64,000 nt of DNA. It comes from DATMER01 sp963844885. GTDB lineage: Bacteria; Acidobacteriota; Thermoanaerobaculia; Multivoradales; UBA5704. Under the pieces are notes generated by a model. The model was not told the origin of the DNA. It made no database searches and saw only the letters and a list, made by a program, of their open reading frames with translations. Positions 39,802 to 49,038 of this stretch are shown piece after piece; within the stretch, counting starts at the first letter, position 1; every line of letters starts with the position of its first letter. The stretch covers positions 379,240-443,239 of the forward strand of contig CAWJQA010000010.1 of NCBI GenBank assembly GCA_963844885.1, given 5' to 3'. A program made the translations under genes and the position numbers.

Positions 39802-41753
39802 GGGAAACCTCCATCAAACCTCGCCAGGGGTAATTGCTGCGTGTGTTGCGTGGGACGGAGCGGGGCTGCTCAGGCCGCGCCGGCTGGAAGCCCTCGAGGG
39901 TTACGATCGACGTCTCGGAGATCTGCCTGGCGCCATTGCGCAGGAGGCTTGGGAGCGCTCGGCCTTCGCACTGGGCGGAAGGCTCGATCCCGAGCACGGA
40001 GCACAGGTCGGGGCCACGTCCATCAGGTGCTCCGAACGCGGATGGCAGTACCCTTCGCGGAAGCTCGGGCCTGCGGCGAAGAGCCGCGTCTGGATCTTCG
40101 GATCCAGTGGCCAGAAATGGTCGTGGCCGCTGGTGAACTCGTGGAACAGCCGGGTGGGTACGAACAGCTCGCCCCGGCTGTTGCGCGACTGGTAGCCGGA
40201 ACGGCACAGGAAGACGATGTCGCCGACGCCGGCCCCGTGGGCTCCCATCGCCTCGAAATCCTCCTTGACGCCCGCGATCAGGATCGGCCGGCTGCGACGC
40301 ACCGGATCCTCGATGGAGAGCAGGCCGTCCACGAGCCGCGCCGTGAGGTCCGCCGCCGCTGCTGGCGGCACGATCCCGGTCGGCTCGCGCCCCTCCAGAT
40401 TCAAATATACAAAGTCGCCGGCGGCGGAAGCCCGGGTGCGCTCCCAGTCGACCTCGTCACCGTCGTCTTGCCAGGCCAGGAACCCTTGGCCGGCGAGCCA
40501 GCTCGTTGACATGCATGGTCGTGTGATGGAGATCCTGGCCATGGTCGCCGAGAACCACGAGGTCTGTGTCCGGCTCGAGGGACCGCCGTACCGAGCCGAG
40601 CAGATCGTCCGCCATGCGGTAGCTGGCGAGGAGAGCCTGTTCATACCTGGCAGGCGTGCTCGGGACGGAAGTCCGGATGCCGGGGATCGAGAGCGCCTTC
40701 CAGCATGTGGTGAGCCCAGTCGGTGAAATGCACCTGGATCATGAACAGGTCCCACGGCTCGCCGGTGAGCAGCGCGGTCGAGGCGCGCTGCAGCCATTCG
40801 CATTGAGCCGGAAGACCTCCAACTGGGTCTCGAGGTCGATGCCGCCCCGGAAGAAGAGGAAAGGGTCGGTCTGCTCCTCGATCGGACCCACGGTCTCCAG
40901 GTGACGTTCCCAGATCTCTGGCGGCTCCGAGTGACCGGTGCGCTCGTGCAGCACCGTATTGTGCAGACGCAGATGGAGCGGCTCGCCCGCGCACTCGAGC
41001 ACCTTGACCCGGAACGAGAAATCGCCCTCGCCGCGCCGGCCCACGGCATGCACCGTGAGCGGCTCGCTCCATTCGCCGGGCCGCAGACGGGCCAGGGTGT
41101 ACCCCCAGTCCGGCGCCGAAGCGACCGTCACGGTGGTGGCACCGTCCGCGGTCCGCTGGACCGAAACGTAGAGCACGACGGGGGGGCCCCCCGAGAGAGA
41201 GCGCAGGAGCCACCGGCCTCGCCACAGAAGAAGCCGCCATTGTTCTGGTCCGACCGCCAACTCTCGTCTGCTGCCTGCGAACTCACTGCCGAACCGACGG
41301 GGCGAGGTTGTCGCCTACCGCGGGGGAGGCGAGCTCATGCAGGCATTTGAGCCCCGCCCATCCAGCCGCGCCGTCGAGGCGAAAGCTTGCCGTCGAGGAG
41401 GGGTAGGAGACGGGGAATTTGACCACGTAGGAGCGCTTCCCGGCACGGCTGGCCGTCTCCCAGAGAGGCTCGGCCTTGCACCGGTGCGCATAACATCCCA
41501 GCCGCCGGTCGAGTCGATCGCCCGGCCGGTGGATCAGATTGGCATCGATTCCTGTAACAGCGGGTGAGCAACCGGTAGCCACGGTTGCCCACGCCACGGG
41601 GGTCGTGGCCGGCAGCGTTGAGCGAAGAGCGACGGATACCCCGCTGGCGGCGACCGCTCCGAGCGAGGGAAGCTTCCCCTGGCGCAGAAAGCGGTCCATC
41701 CAGACGGGAGAGAACCCGTCGATCCCCACCATGGCTACACGCCGCCGGCTCAT
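39779..41753 (-). pseudogene. second alkaline phosphatase superfamily enzyme, broken by about five indels
   Basis: The start ATG at 41753 gives RRVAMVGIDGFSPVWMDRFL, with the nucleophile region STLPATTPVAWATVATGCSP. Stitching frames near 41275, 40800, 40640, 40520 and 40010 restores DLFMIQVHFTDWAHHMLEG, DLVVLGDHGQDLHHTTMH (metal ligands) and EHLMDVAPTLCSVLGIEP. It is homologous to the enzyme at 30,974, which is intact. All active-site segments remain, so sequence error is likely. It is the second gene of the minus-strand operon, 28 bases after the peptide gene. The exact 3' end is uncertain; the best frame overlaps the SPASM gene by 23 bases. Confidence 0.75.
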
Positions 41754-41781
41754 TTCAGAACCACGATAAAACTTCGACTGC

Positions 41782-41937
41782 TTACTTCGGGGTGCCGACC
41801 ACGCCGACGACCGTGGCGACCGACTCTTCGAGGATCGCGATGTCCTCGAACTTGGGAGTGCCGACCACACCGACCACGGTGGCGACGGACTCTTCCAGGA
41901 TCGCGATGTCTTCGACGTTGTTCCGGGTCTCAGCCAT
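41782..41937 (-). CDS. 51-residue tandem-repeat peptide, candidate RiPP precursor
   Basis: Start ATG at 41937 behind GGAGG nine bases upstream. After a seven-residue start (MAETRNN) come two 22-residue repeats, residues 8-29 and 30-51. Each repeat has EDIAILEESVATVV in its first part and GVVGTPK at its end; they differ only in the first residue (Val or Phe). The DNA copies differ at nine bases, eight of them silent, which shows selection on the peptide. The same motif ends the NTF2-fold protein at 30,386. Downstream in the same operon are two radical SAM enzymes, TldD/TldE and a BtrH-like enzyme, so this is very probably the substrate of a peptide-modifying pathway. No similar precursor is known to me. 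Confidence 0.88.
   Translation of the reverse strand: MAETRNNVEDIAILEESVATVVGVVGTPKFEDIAILEESVATVVGVVGTPK
41785..41916 (-). repeat. two 66-bp direct repeats inside the peptide gene
   Basis: Copies 41851-41916 and 41785-41850 match at 57 of 66 bases and encode the two 22-residue peptide repeats. Eight of the nine differences are silent third-position changes. Confidence 0.95.
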
Positions 41938-42280
41938 TTTTCCTTACCTCCAAAATGAGGTTGTTAAAAATCTGCACGCAAGCTGACAATCAACCTGCCT
42001 GCAGGTACTACCCAAAGGTAACAGCCTACCCGCGAAGAAAGACCCCCCTACCTCCCGGGGTAGCAAGTCTCTCCTCCCGGGGCGGGATGGCTTACTATAC
42101 TATAGTGTGCCGCGGCGGGCCAAAAGCGCGCCAGGCCACTCAAGAGCGCCACAGGAGGCATCTTCTCGATGATTCTTCTCGGGGGGGCCGCGAGCCCCCG
42201 TTGGATTTTCGTCTTGTCTCTTTTGCCGGGAGTCGAGGCACCATTATCCTTGATGGCCCCTTTCGCCGCGAGAGCCCTGC
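41938..42280. promoter_or_regulatory. divergent control region between peptide operon and exporter
   Basis: This 343-base gap separates the minus-strand peptide operon from the plus-strand exporter genes. It is lower in GC than its surroundings. ACTATACTATAGT at 42094-42106 contains -10-like hexamers on both strands. CCTGCCTGCAGG at 41994-42005 matches the palindrome arm at 36315. CCTCCCGGGG occurs twice (42051-42060 and 42073-42082). I see no coding sequence. Confidence 0.5.
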
Positions 42281-43612
42281 ATGAATGACTCTCCAGCCAT
42301 GAGCCGGCTCGTGGCTCCGCCGCTACGTACCTATCTGGTGATCTGGGCGGGGCAGGTGGTCTCCATCTTCGGGTCGAGCCTCACGAGCTTCGCCCTGGGA
42401 GTCTGGGTGTATGAGCAGACGGGGCTTGCGACGCAGTTTGCGCTCATGGGCTTTTTCTCTTCACTGCCCTCGCTCCTCTTTGCCCCTGTCGCGGGCGCCC
42501 TCGTCGACCGCTGGGACCGCCGCTGGGCGATGATCCTGAGCGACGGTGGCGCGGCGTTGGTCACGGTTGTCCTGATCGCGCTTTTCCTCGGCGGCAGTCT
42601 GAAGCTCGGCTATCTCTATGCCGCGATGGTGGTCGCATCGCTGTTCAACTCCTTCCAATGGCCGGCCTGGTCGGCGATGACGACCCTCCTGGTCTCCAGG
42701 GATCAACTCGGGCGCATCAACGGGCTGGACCAGTTCGGCCAGGCCGCGAGCCAGCTCCTGGCGCCGGTGACGGCCGCATCCCTCTTGCTGGCCGTCGGGC
42801 TTTCGGGAGTGATGACGATCGACTTGACCACCTTCTTCCTGGCCCTGGTGACTCTGATGTGGGTGCGGGTGCCGAGGCCGATCGTTCGAGACGATGCCGC
42901 CGGCGCGGCGGAGCCCTCTCTCCGCAACCAGGTGCGGATCGGCTGGCGGTTTCTCGCCGATCGGCCAAACCTGCGCAATCTCTTGCTGTATTTCGCCATG
43001 ATCAACCTGCTGGCGGGTTTCAACATGGCCCTGCTCACTCCGCTGGTGCTGTCGATGGCCTCGCCGGCCGGCCTGGGCATCGTGCTGTCGGTGTCCAGCG
43101 CCGGCCTGCTCGCGGGGGGGCTCGCCATGAGTCTCCACGGCGGTCCGGCGCGCCGCATGAAGGGGGTGCTGGGTTTCGGCCTTCTCTATGGCTTCAGCTT
43201 CCTGCTCATCGGGTTCGGCACCGCTGTGCCGGCGATCGCCGCCGCATCCTTCCTGCTCATGTTCAGCGTGCCGCTGATCAACGGCTGCAGCCAGGTGATC
43301 TGGCAGACCAAGGTGCCGCCGGAGCTGCAAGGCCGGGTTTTCGCGGTGCGCCGCATGATCGCGCAGGGTACGGTGCCGCTGGCTTTCCTGTTGGCCGGAC
43401 CGCTGGCCGACAAGGTTTTTCGGCCGCTTCTCCTCGAGGGCGGGGCGCTCGCGGGGAACCTGGGAAGTATTTTCGGTGTCGGCGGGGGCCGCGGTATCGG
43501 CCTGCTTTACGTCCTGCTCGGGATCTGTGCTCTGGGCGCCGGCGCCATCGCATACCGTTCACACCGCCTCCAGGGGTTGGAGGACGAGCTCCCGGATTGG
43601 GTGGAGGCCTGA
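42281..43612 (+). CDS. MFS transporter, exporter-like
   Basis: A 443-residue membrane protein with about 12 hydrophobic helices. The loop after helix 2 reads GALVDRWDRRWAMILSDGG, the G-x-x-x-D-R-x-x-R-R motif of the MFS, in the BacE/macrolide-efflux-like group. It is likely to export a product or protect against it. It is divergent from the peptide operon and shares TGATG with the start of the degenerate kinase gene, so both are translated together. An alternative start is the ATG at 42299. Confidence 0.92.
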   Translation: MNDSPAMSRLVAPPLRTYLVIWAGQVVSIFGSSLTSFALGVWVYEQTGLATQFALMGFFSSLPSLLFAPVAGALVDRWDRRWAMILSDGGAALVTVVLIALFLGGSLKLGYLYAAMVVASLFNSFQWPAWSAMTTLLVSRDQLGRINGLDQFGQAASQLLAPVTAASLLLAVGLSGVMTIDLTTFFLALVTLMWVRVPRPIVRDDAAGAAEPSLRNQVRIGWRFLADRPNLRNLLLYFAMINLLAGFNMALLTPLVLSMASPAGLGIVLSVSSAGLLAGGLAMSLHGGPARRMKGVLGFGLLYGFSFLLIGFGTAVPAIAAASFLLMFSVPLINGCSQVIWQTKVPPELQGRVFAVRRMIAQGTVPLAFLLAGPLADKVFRPLLLEGGALAGNLGSIFGVGGGRGIGLLYVLLGICALGAGAIAYRSHRLQGLEDELPDWVEA

Positions 43613-44475
43613 TGGGAAAGGTTCAGTTCCGTGAGTATGCTCCCGGCGAGGTGATCCGCAACGGCAGAGGGGTCTACGTCGTCGAGGAAAGGATCGCACG
43701 CGGCAAGTTCGGCCACGTCTTCGCCTGCCGGGACGCCTGGGGTTACCCCCGCATCCTGCGGGTCCTCTGGCCGTTCGCCCGGCCGTACGAGAACGTGCGG
43801 GAGAAGTGGGCTCAGCAGGCTGCCGAGCTGCAGCGGGCGCGGCATCCCGACATCGTGTCCCTGCTGGACAGCTTCGAGCACGAAGGAGTTTTCCATCTGG
43901 TGCTCGAGCGCTGCGACTACCGGCTGGACCACTACATCCTGTCGCCGGCCTGGGATGGCGTGCGCTGGCTCAAGGCCGTCGCCCGCCCGCTGCTCTGTGC
44001 GCTCGATCACGTTCACGCCGCTGGCTACACTCACCGGAATCTCCACCCGCAGAACATCTTTTGCACAGTTCCCCTCAAGCGTTTCCACCCGGATGCGCTC
44101 TTTACTGGAAGTATCAAGGTGGGTGATCACGAGACCAACGTCCTGCTCGGCAACCTGGACGTGCTCAACACGAAGCTGCCACGCTGGCTGGTCCCACCCG
44201 AGTACCTGAATCCGTCTGAGCTCGGGCCGATGGATCACCGGATGGACATCTACCAGGCTGGCCTGTTGTTGCTCTGTGTTCTCCAAGGCCGCGTCCTGCG
44301 TTACTCGTTCGAGGAAATCTCGACGGGACTGCCGGCAAAGAATGCCGAAAAGCTCGATTCGGGCTATGGCCCGGTTGTTGCCCGGGCACTGCAACTGAAA
44401 GTAACGGAACGTTTCCAGAGTGCTCTGGAGCTCTGGCAAGCTCTCTGCGGAGAGAAAGGAGGAAGGAGCGAATGA
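43612..44475 (+). CDS. degenerate Ser/Thr protein kinase (pseudokinase candidate)
   Basis: A 287-residue protein with a full kinase-fold layout but altered catalytic residues. The glycine loop is IARGKFGHVF (residues 28-37), the beta-3 lysine position has Arg or Trp (RILRVLWP, 47-54), the catalytic loop is THRNLHPQNIF (HRN instead of HRD, 141-143) and DFG is replaced by GDHETN (171-176). The alpha-C Glu may be E72, and MDIYQAGLLLLCVLQG is the usual helix F/D region. Many kinases with HRN are inactive; it could bind nucleotide or peptide only. It overlaps the MFS stop and, at its 3' end, the start of a 30-codon gene. Confidence 0.88.
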   Translation: MGKVQFREYAPGEVIRNGRGVYVVEERIARGKFGHVFACRDAWGYPRILRVLWPFARPYENVREKWAQQAAELQRARHPDIVSLLDSFEHEGVFHLVLERCDYRLDHYILSPAWDGVRWLKAVARPLLCALDHVHAAGYTHRNLHPQNIFCTVPLKRFHPDALFTGSIKVGDHETNVLLGNLDVLNTKLPRWLVPPEYLNPSELGPMDHRMDIYQAGLLLLCVLQGRVLRYSFEEISTGLPAKNAEKLDSGYGPVVARALQLKVTERFQSALELWQALCGEKGGRSE

Positions 44476-44564
44476 AGCTCACGAGTCAGTCCAGTGGGCC
44501 TTGCCCACTACCCGAGAAAGAAGGCTGGTGGATCGGTTTCGGTTATCTCGACAACGCCTGTTGA
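44472..44564 (+). CDS. 30-residue peptide rich in aromatics, Cys at the end
   Basis: AAGGAG lies eight bases before an ATG at 44472 that overlaps the kinase stop as ATGA. The product starts MKLTSQSSGPCPLPEKE and ends GWWIGFGYLDNAC. The position, strong ribosome-binding site and unusual composition suggest a real small gene, perhaps a second peptide substrate. It lies next to a SpeD-like protein. I see no homology to the VGTPK peptide. Too short for certainty. Confidence 0.5.
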   Translation: MKLTSQSSGPCPLPEKEGWWIGFGYLDNAC

Positions 44565-44592
44565 TCAGAATTGATCAGAAGAGGAGGTTCTC

Positions 44593-45045
44593 ATGAACAG
44601 CGTACAACTGCGGCCCGAAGGTAAGTCGGCTGATGTTCCCTGGGGCTTTCAATTGATCATCGACTGCTTTGGTTGTGATTTCGACGTGTGCTGCGATCTC
44701 GACAAGGGCTACGAGTTCCTGGACAAGATCTGCGTGTTTCTGAAAATGACTAAACAGACGCAGCCCTATATTTTCAAGACCTGTGAGTCCACGTTCCCCG
44801 GCAAGCCCGGCTACAGCGGCTGGGTTCCGATCATCGAGAGCGGCATTCAGATCCATACATCCGCCCATAACCAGTTCATCAGCATCGACGTCTATTCCTG
44901 CAAGGAGTTTGACAGGACCGGGGTCGAAGATTTTGTACGCGGTTGGTTCAATCCTGAATACATCGAGGCCATGCTGCTCTACCGCGGCCAGGGCGTCTAC
45001 GAGCGGCGTTTCGGAGAACGCCTGGTGGCGAACGCCGACGGCTGA
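44593..45045 (+). CDS. SpeD-like (S-adenosylmethionine decarboxylase family) protein
   Basis: A 150-residue protein with GGAGG before the ATG. It aligns with the short prokaryotic AdoMet decarboxylases: LIIDCFGCDFDVCCDLDKGYEFLDK matches the first strand (family LWGCDFEKLND), and YSGWVPIIESGIQIHTSAHNQFISIDVYSC matches the pyruvoyl-forming region (family GVVVIAESHISIHTWPE). The cleavage Ser is kept (ES), but the next residue is Gly instead of His. If active it would make decarboxylated AdoMet, the aminopropyl donor used in polyamine synthesis and in microcin C tailoring. Role here is inference. Confidence 0.7.
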   Translation: MNSVQLRPEGKSADVPWGFQLIIDCFGCDFDVCCDLDKGYEFLDKICVFLKMTKQTQPYIFKTCESTFPGKPGYSGWVPIIESGIQIHTSAHNQFISIDVYSCKEFDRTGVEDFVRGWFNPEYIEAMLLYRGQGVYERRFGERLVANADG

Positions 45046-45051
45046 GCCTCC

Positions 45052-45090
45052 GGCCGGTGGAGGGTGTTTCGTGGGTACCCTCCACCGGCC
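45052..45090. terminator. strong hairpin between convergent genes
   Basis: GGCCGGTGGAGGGT (45052-45065) pairs perfectly with ACCCTCCACCGGCC (45077-45090), with an 11-base loop. It separates the SpeD-like gene (plus) from the permease gene (minus). There is no T-run on either side, but the position fits a bidirectional terminator. Confidence 0.75.
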
Positions 45091-45108
45091 CCTGTCAATC
45101 CCGATCGG

Positions 45109-47533
45109 TCAATCCTGATAGATCGCGTTCACAGGGTTGAGGTACACCGCCCGCCGTGCCGGAACGAAGCAGGCGAAGAGCGCGATCAGGACGAGCAGAC
45201 CGGCCATGACCGTGTAGGTCAGGGGGTCGCTCGGCCCGACACCGAACAGCAGCCCCGAGATGGCCTTCGCCAGGATGAACGACCCGAGGAGGCCGAGGCC
45301 GATTCCCAGGAGGACCGGGGTCATGCCCTCGCGGATCGCGCGGGCGAAGATCCGCGAGCGTGAGGCTCCAAGAGCCATTCGGATGCCGATCTCCCGCGTC
45401 CTGCGGCCCAGGGAGTAGGCGACCACGCCGTACAGGCCCACAGCCGCGAGGATCAGGGCGGTGATGGAGAAGACGAGCATCAGGGCGAGCGCGAAACGGT
45501 TCGCGGCCAGCGCGTCGGCGACGTAGCTGTCCATCAGGCGGACCTTGGCCATCGGGATCTGCGGATCGAGGCGACGCAGCTCCTCCCGGATCGGGCCGGC
45601 CAGGGCGCGTGGATCGGTCGCGGTGCGCACGACGAGGCAAAGCTCCCAATCGGTCCACGACCACCCCCTGGCCGGCAGGTACAGAGTCTCCCGGCCCTCC
45701 GAGCGCAGATCCTTGTGCCGGATGTTCTCGATCACCCCCACGACCTGGAAGGCTTCCAGCTCACTCACGGGTGCGGCGTGGATCGTACGGCCGAGGGCAC
45801 TGCGGCCGGGCCAGTTCCGCTCCGCGAAGCGTTGGTCGACCAGGATGGCGTGCGTGTCGGTGTCTCGGAGATAGCGCCCTTCGATCAGGCGGGCCCCGAT
45901 CGTCTTCGGATAATTGGGGGAGATGATGCGGTAGTCGGCCAGCAGTTGGACGTTCTGCGCCGGTTGGTCGGGAGACACGTAGGGTCCGTAAAAGATCTGC
46001 CCTTCGAGAGGCAGCGGCCAGACGGTCGCCGCGGAGGTCACGCCGGGCAGCGCCAGAATGCTCTTCTTCGAGCCGTTCGAGGAACACGGCACTGTCGAGG
46101 GGGGCCTTGTAGCGCACGCCGGGAAGGCTGATCGAGAAGGTCAGCAGGTTCTCCGTATCGAACCCCGGGCGCACGTCCTGCAAACGGACGAAGCTGCGGA
46201 TGAGCAGCCCCGTGCCCAGGAGCAAAACGAGCGACATCGCCACCTCGAAGATAATCAGCATCTTGCTCAGCCGGGAATCTCCGCTCCGGGCCTGCAGGCT
46301 GTTCTCCTTGAGGACGCCGCTCAGGTTCCAGCGCCGGATACGGAGGGCGGGCAGCAGGCCGGACAGCAAGGTGGCGATCAACATGACCCCGGCGGCGAAG
46401 GCGAGCACCGGAGCGTCGAGGGTGATGCTCTCGATGCGGGGGAAGCTCGCCGGCTTGAGCGCCAGCAGGAGGTGGATTCCCCCATAGGCCAGCAGCATGC
46501 CCAGGGCACCCCCGGCCAGAGCGAGCACCAGGGCCTCCGTCAGCATCTGCCGGGCGATGCCGCCGAGGCCGCTGCCGAAAGAGAGGCGGATGGCGATTTC
46601 TCGCTGCCGGCCATAGGCGCGGGCCAGGAGCAGGTTGGCCACGTTGAGGCAGGCGATGAGCAGCACGAGCCCCACGGCGCCCTGGACCGCGATCAGCGCC
46701 GGCTCGACGTGGCCGACGACCTCGCGATGGAGCGGCTGCACATCGACGCGGAAGCCCGCTTCGGCATGGTCCGGGAACTGGGTCCGAAGCTGTTCGGAGA
46801 TGCGGTCCATCTCGGACTGAGCCTGCGCCACCGTCACGCCGGGCTTGAGCCGTCCGATGACCCGCAAGGTCGAGAGCTTGAGCTCGGAAACGACCCAGCG
46901 GTCCGGCGACTTGACCTCGTCCGGCGGCTTCCAAACATCGATGTCGGTCGAAATCCCGACATCTGCCGACATGTAGAGCTTGAAGCCGCGCGGCAGCACG
47001 CCGACGATCGTGAACGGCTGCCCGTCGAGCAGCACGGTGCGGCCGATCACCCCGGGGTCGGCGCCGAGTTGGCTACGCCAGAACTCGTCTCCGAGGATGA
47101 GGGAGCTGGACGGCTCGTCGAGAGTGAAGCCGCGGCCGAGAATCGGCTTGGTGCCGAGCACCGTAAAGAAGTTGCGCGACACCCATCCGACCTGGACCTG
47201 CGCCGGCTCATCGCCGCCGGTCAGGTTCTGCCGCACCGAGCCCACGGCCGCGATGCCCTCGAACTGCCGGGCTAGCCGCTGGTACTCGAGAACGTCGCCG
47301 CCGGTGTGGCTGACTCTGGGGATCTCCTGGTTGGGCCACTGCGCCCAGAGGACGGTGAGGCGGTCCGGCTGCGGGTAGGGGAGGGGGCGCAGCAGGACGC
47401 CGTAGACCGTGGAGAAGATCGCCACGTTGGCACCGATGCCGAGGGCGAGCGTGAGGATGGCTACGAGTGTGAACCCTGGCCTCTTGCTCAGGCTGCGTGC
47501 GCTGAAGCGAAAGTCGCGCCAGAATTTTTCCAC
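45109..47533 (-). CDS. MacB/FtsX-like ABC transporter permease, ADOP family, one frameshift
   Basis: About 808 codons. I place the start at GTG 47533 (MEKFWRDFRFSARSL), nine bases after AGGAGG; an in-frame ATG at 47557 would put that site inside the gene. First FtsX unit: GFTLVAILTLALGIGANVAIFSTVYGVLLRPLPYP, MacB-like periplasmic domain, then VGLVLLIACLNVANLLLARAYGRQREIAIR. Second unit ends GLYGVVAYSLGRRTREIGIRMALGA and FVPARRAVYLNPVNAI. The frame changes near 46060, between FLERLEE and ILALPGVTSA. ADOP permeases are greatly expanded in Acidobacteriota. No ATPase gene is adjacent, as usual for the family. Confidence 0.92.
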
Positions 47534-47763
47534 TATCCTATTCCTCCTGGAGTCCATCCGAAGCCAGGGCTCCCATGAAGACCAAGGTGCCTCCTACGGA
47601 GGTTACCTGAACACTCGAAGAGGGTCTTCGACGTGCAATCAGGAACAGGCAAATCCTACAACGGCGACACGACAGGAGGCAAGGTGGCTGAGGACCCCCG
47701 CACCGGGCCGGACCGTGGCCGGCCGGTTCGTCACGCTTCAGCGGTGAGCCGCACTTCATTTGT

Positions 47764-49038
47764 ATGGGCATGAGGTCGATACGCCTCTCGGCATGGCTCC
47801 TTGGTCTCTCGCTCGTGTTGCTGGGTTCCTTCGGCGCGGCCTTCCTGCTCGAGCGGCGAGGGCTCTTCCTCCCGGGCACGACCTCGGATGGCCATCACCT
47901 CATGGAAGCCTCCTGCGGTTCGTGCCACTCGCCCTTCGAAGGAGTGTCCAATGAACGGTGCTCCGCCTGCCATCGGGCCGAGCTCGCCCACGACACTCAC
48001 CCTCCGTCGCTGTTCGACGACCCACGCTGGACCGCCGACCTGGAGAAGGTCAACGCCGTGTCCTGTGCGGCCTGCCATGCCGAGCACCATGCCGCCGAGG
48101 GCAGCGTCAGCGTCCGCCGCGACTTCTGCTTTACCTGCCACAGCGAGGTGACGCAGCGCGCGAGCCACCGGGGTCTCGCGCCGACGACTTGTGGTGATGC
48201 CGGCTGCCACAATTATCACGACGGCTCCGTGCTCAGAAAGGAGCACCTGCTTGCGCACCAGGGAGACCCCGACCTTCTTGACCGTCCGGCCGTCCTGGCC
48301 CGGGTGCTGCCGGCGGCCGGTCGCCCAGCTCCCGGGGCGGCGCATCTTCCAGCGGGCCTGGCGGCCCCCACCGGCCTGGTGGCCGCCTGGCGCCGGAGTG
48401 CCCATGCGGGCCTCGACGTCGGATGCGCCTCCTGCCATGAGCGTTCGGGCCGGCTCGTCCTGCGTCCTGGACGAGAATTCTGTCAAGGTTGCCACGCTTT
48501 CGAGGTCGATACCTTCCTGAGTGGCAAGCACGGGCTGCGCGCCCGGCTCGGCCTGCCTGCGCTCCGGCCGCGCGACGCCAGACTGCCCATGAAGCCGGAG
48601 GCGATGGCCGGTCCGCATCGGCTCGACTGTACCGCCTGCCACGATCCGCACAGTGTCGACACCCGTCCGGCCGCAACCCGGGCCTGCCTGGGCTGCCACG
48701 ACGACCGGCATTCGCGGAGCTTCGCGGTTTCCCCCCACGCGCGGATCGTGCCGGCGGGTGGCGGCCGGCCGGGCACGCAAGAGGTCACCTGCGCCACCTG
48801 CCACCTGCCGCGGGTGGAGGTCGAAGGACGCGGCGGCACGCGGGTGGCCGTGAACCACAACAATTCCTTGACGCTCGCGCCGCCGGACCGCATGGCGGCC
48901 ACGGTCTGCGGCTCTTGCCATGGCCTGGAGTTTTCGCTGGCCGCCCTCCTCGACCGGAGCCTGGTCGACAACAACTTTGCGGGTCGCCCGCGCGGGCGGT
49001 TGAAGTCGTTTGAAATGTTGGCTCTCTTGAAAAAATGA
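47764..49038 (+). CDS. multiheme c-type cytochrome, 11 haem motifs
   Basis: A 424-residue protein with an N-terminal membrane anchor or signal (AWLLGLSLVLLGSFGAAFLL). I count ten CxxCH motifs (CGSCH, CSACH, CAACH, CFTCH, CASCH, CQGCH, CTACH, CLGCH, CATCH, CGSCH) and one CxxxCH-like CGDAGCH. Such proteins carry electrons in the periplasm or to the cell surface. It overlaps the start of the Tll0287-like gene (ATGA) and stands before a small membrane protein with several His, so the three may form an electron-transfer unit. Confidence 0.93.
   Translation: MGMRSIRLSAWLLGLSLVLLGSFGAAFLLERRGLFLPGTTSDGHHLMEASCGSCHSPFEGVSNERCSACHRAELAHDTHPPSLFDDPRWTADLEKVNAVSCAACHAEHHAAEGSVSVRRDFCFTCHSEVTQRASHRGLAPTTCGDAGCHNYHDGSVLRKEHLLAHQGDPDLLDRPAVLARVLPAAGRPAPGAAHLPAGLAAPTGLVAAWRRSAHAGLDVGCASCHERSGRLVLRPGREFCQGCHAFEVDTFLSGKHGLRARLGLPALRPRDARLPMKPEAMAGPHRLDCTACHDPHSVDTRPAATRACLGCHDDRHSRSFAVSPHARIVPAGGGRPGTQEVTCATCHLPRVEVEGRGGTRVAVNHNNSLTLAPPDRMAATVCGSCHGLEFSLAALLDRSLVDNNFAGRPRGRLKSFEMLALLKK

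Noticed and set aside
41585..41986. Plus-strand 133-residue frame across the peptide gene
   Set aside because: Repeats on this strand are the complement of the 66-bp repeats; silent changes fit the minus-strand frame only, and the operon is on the minus strand.
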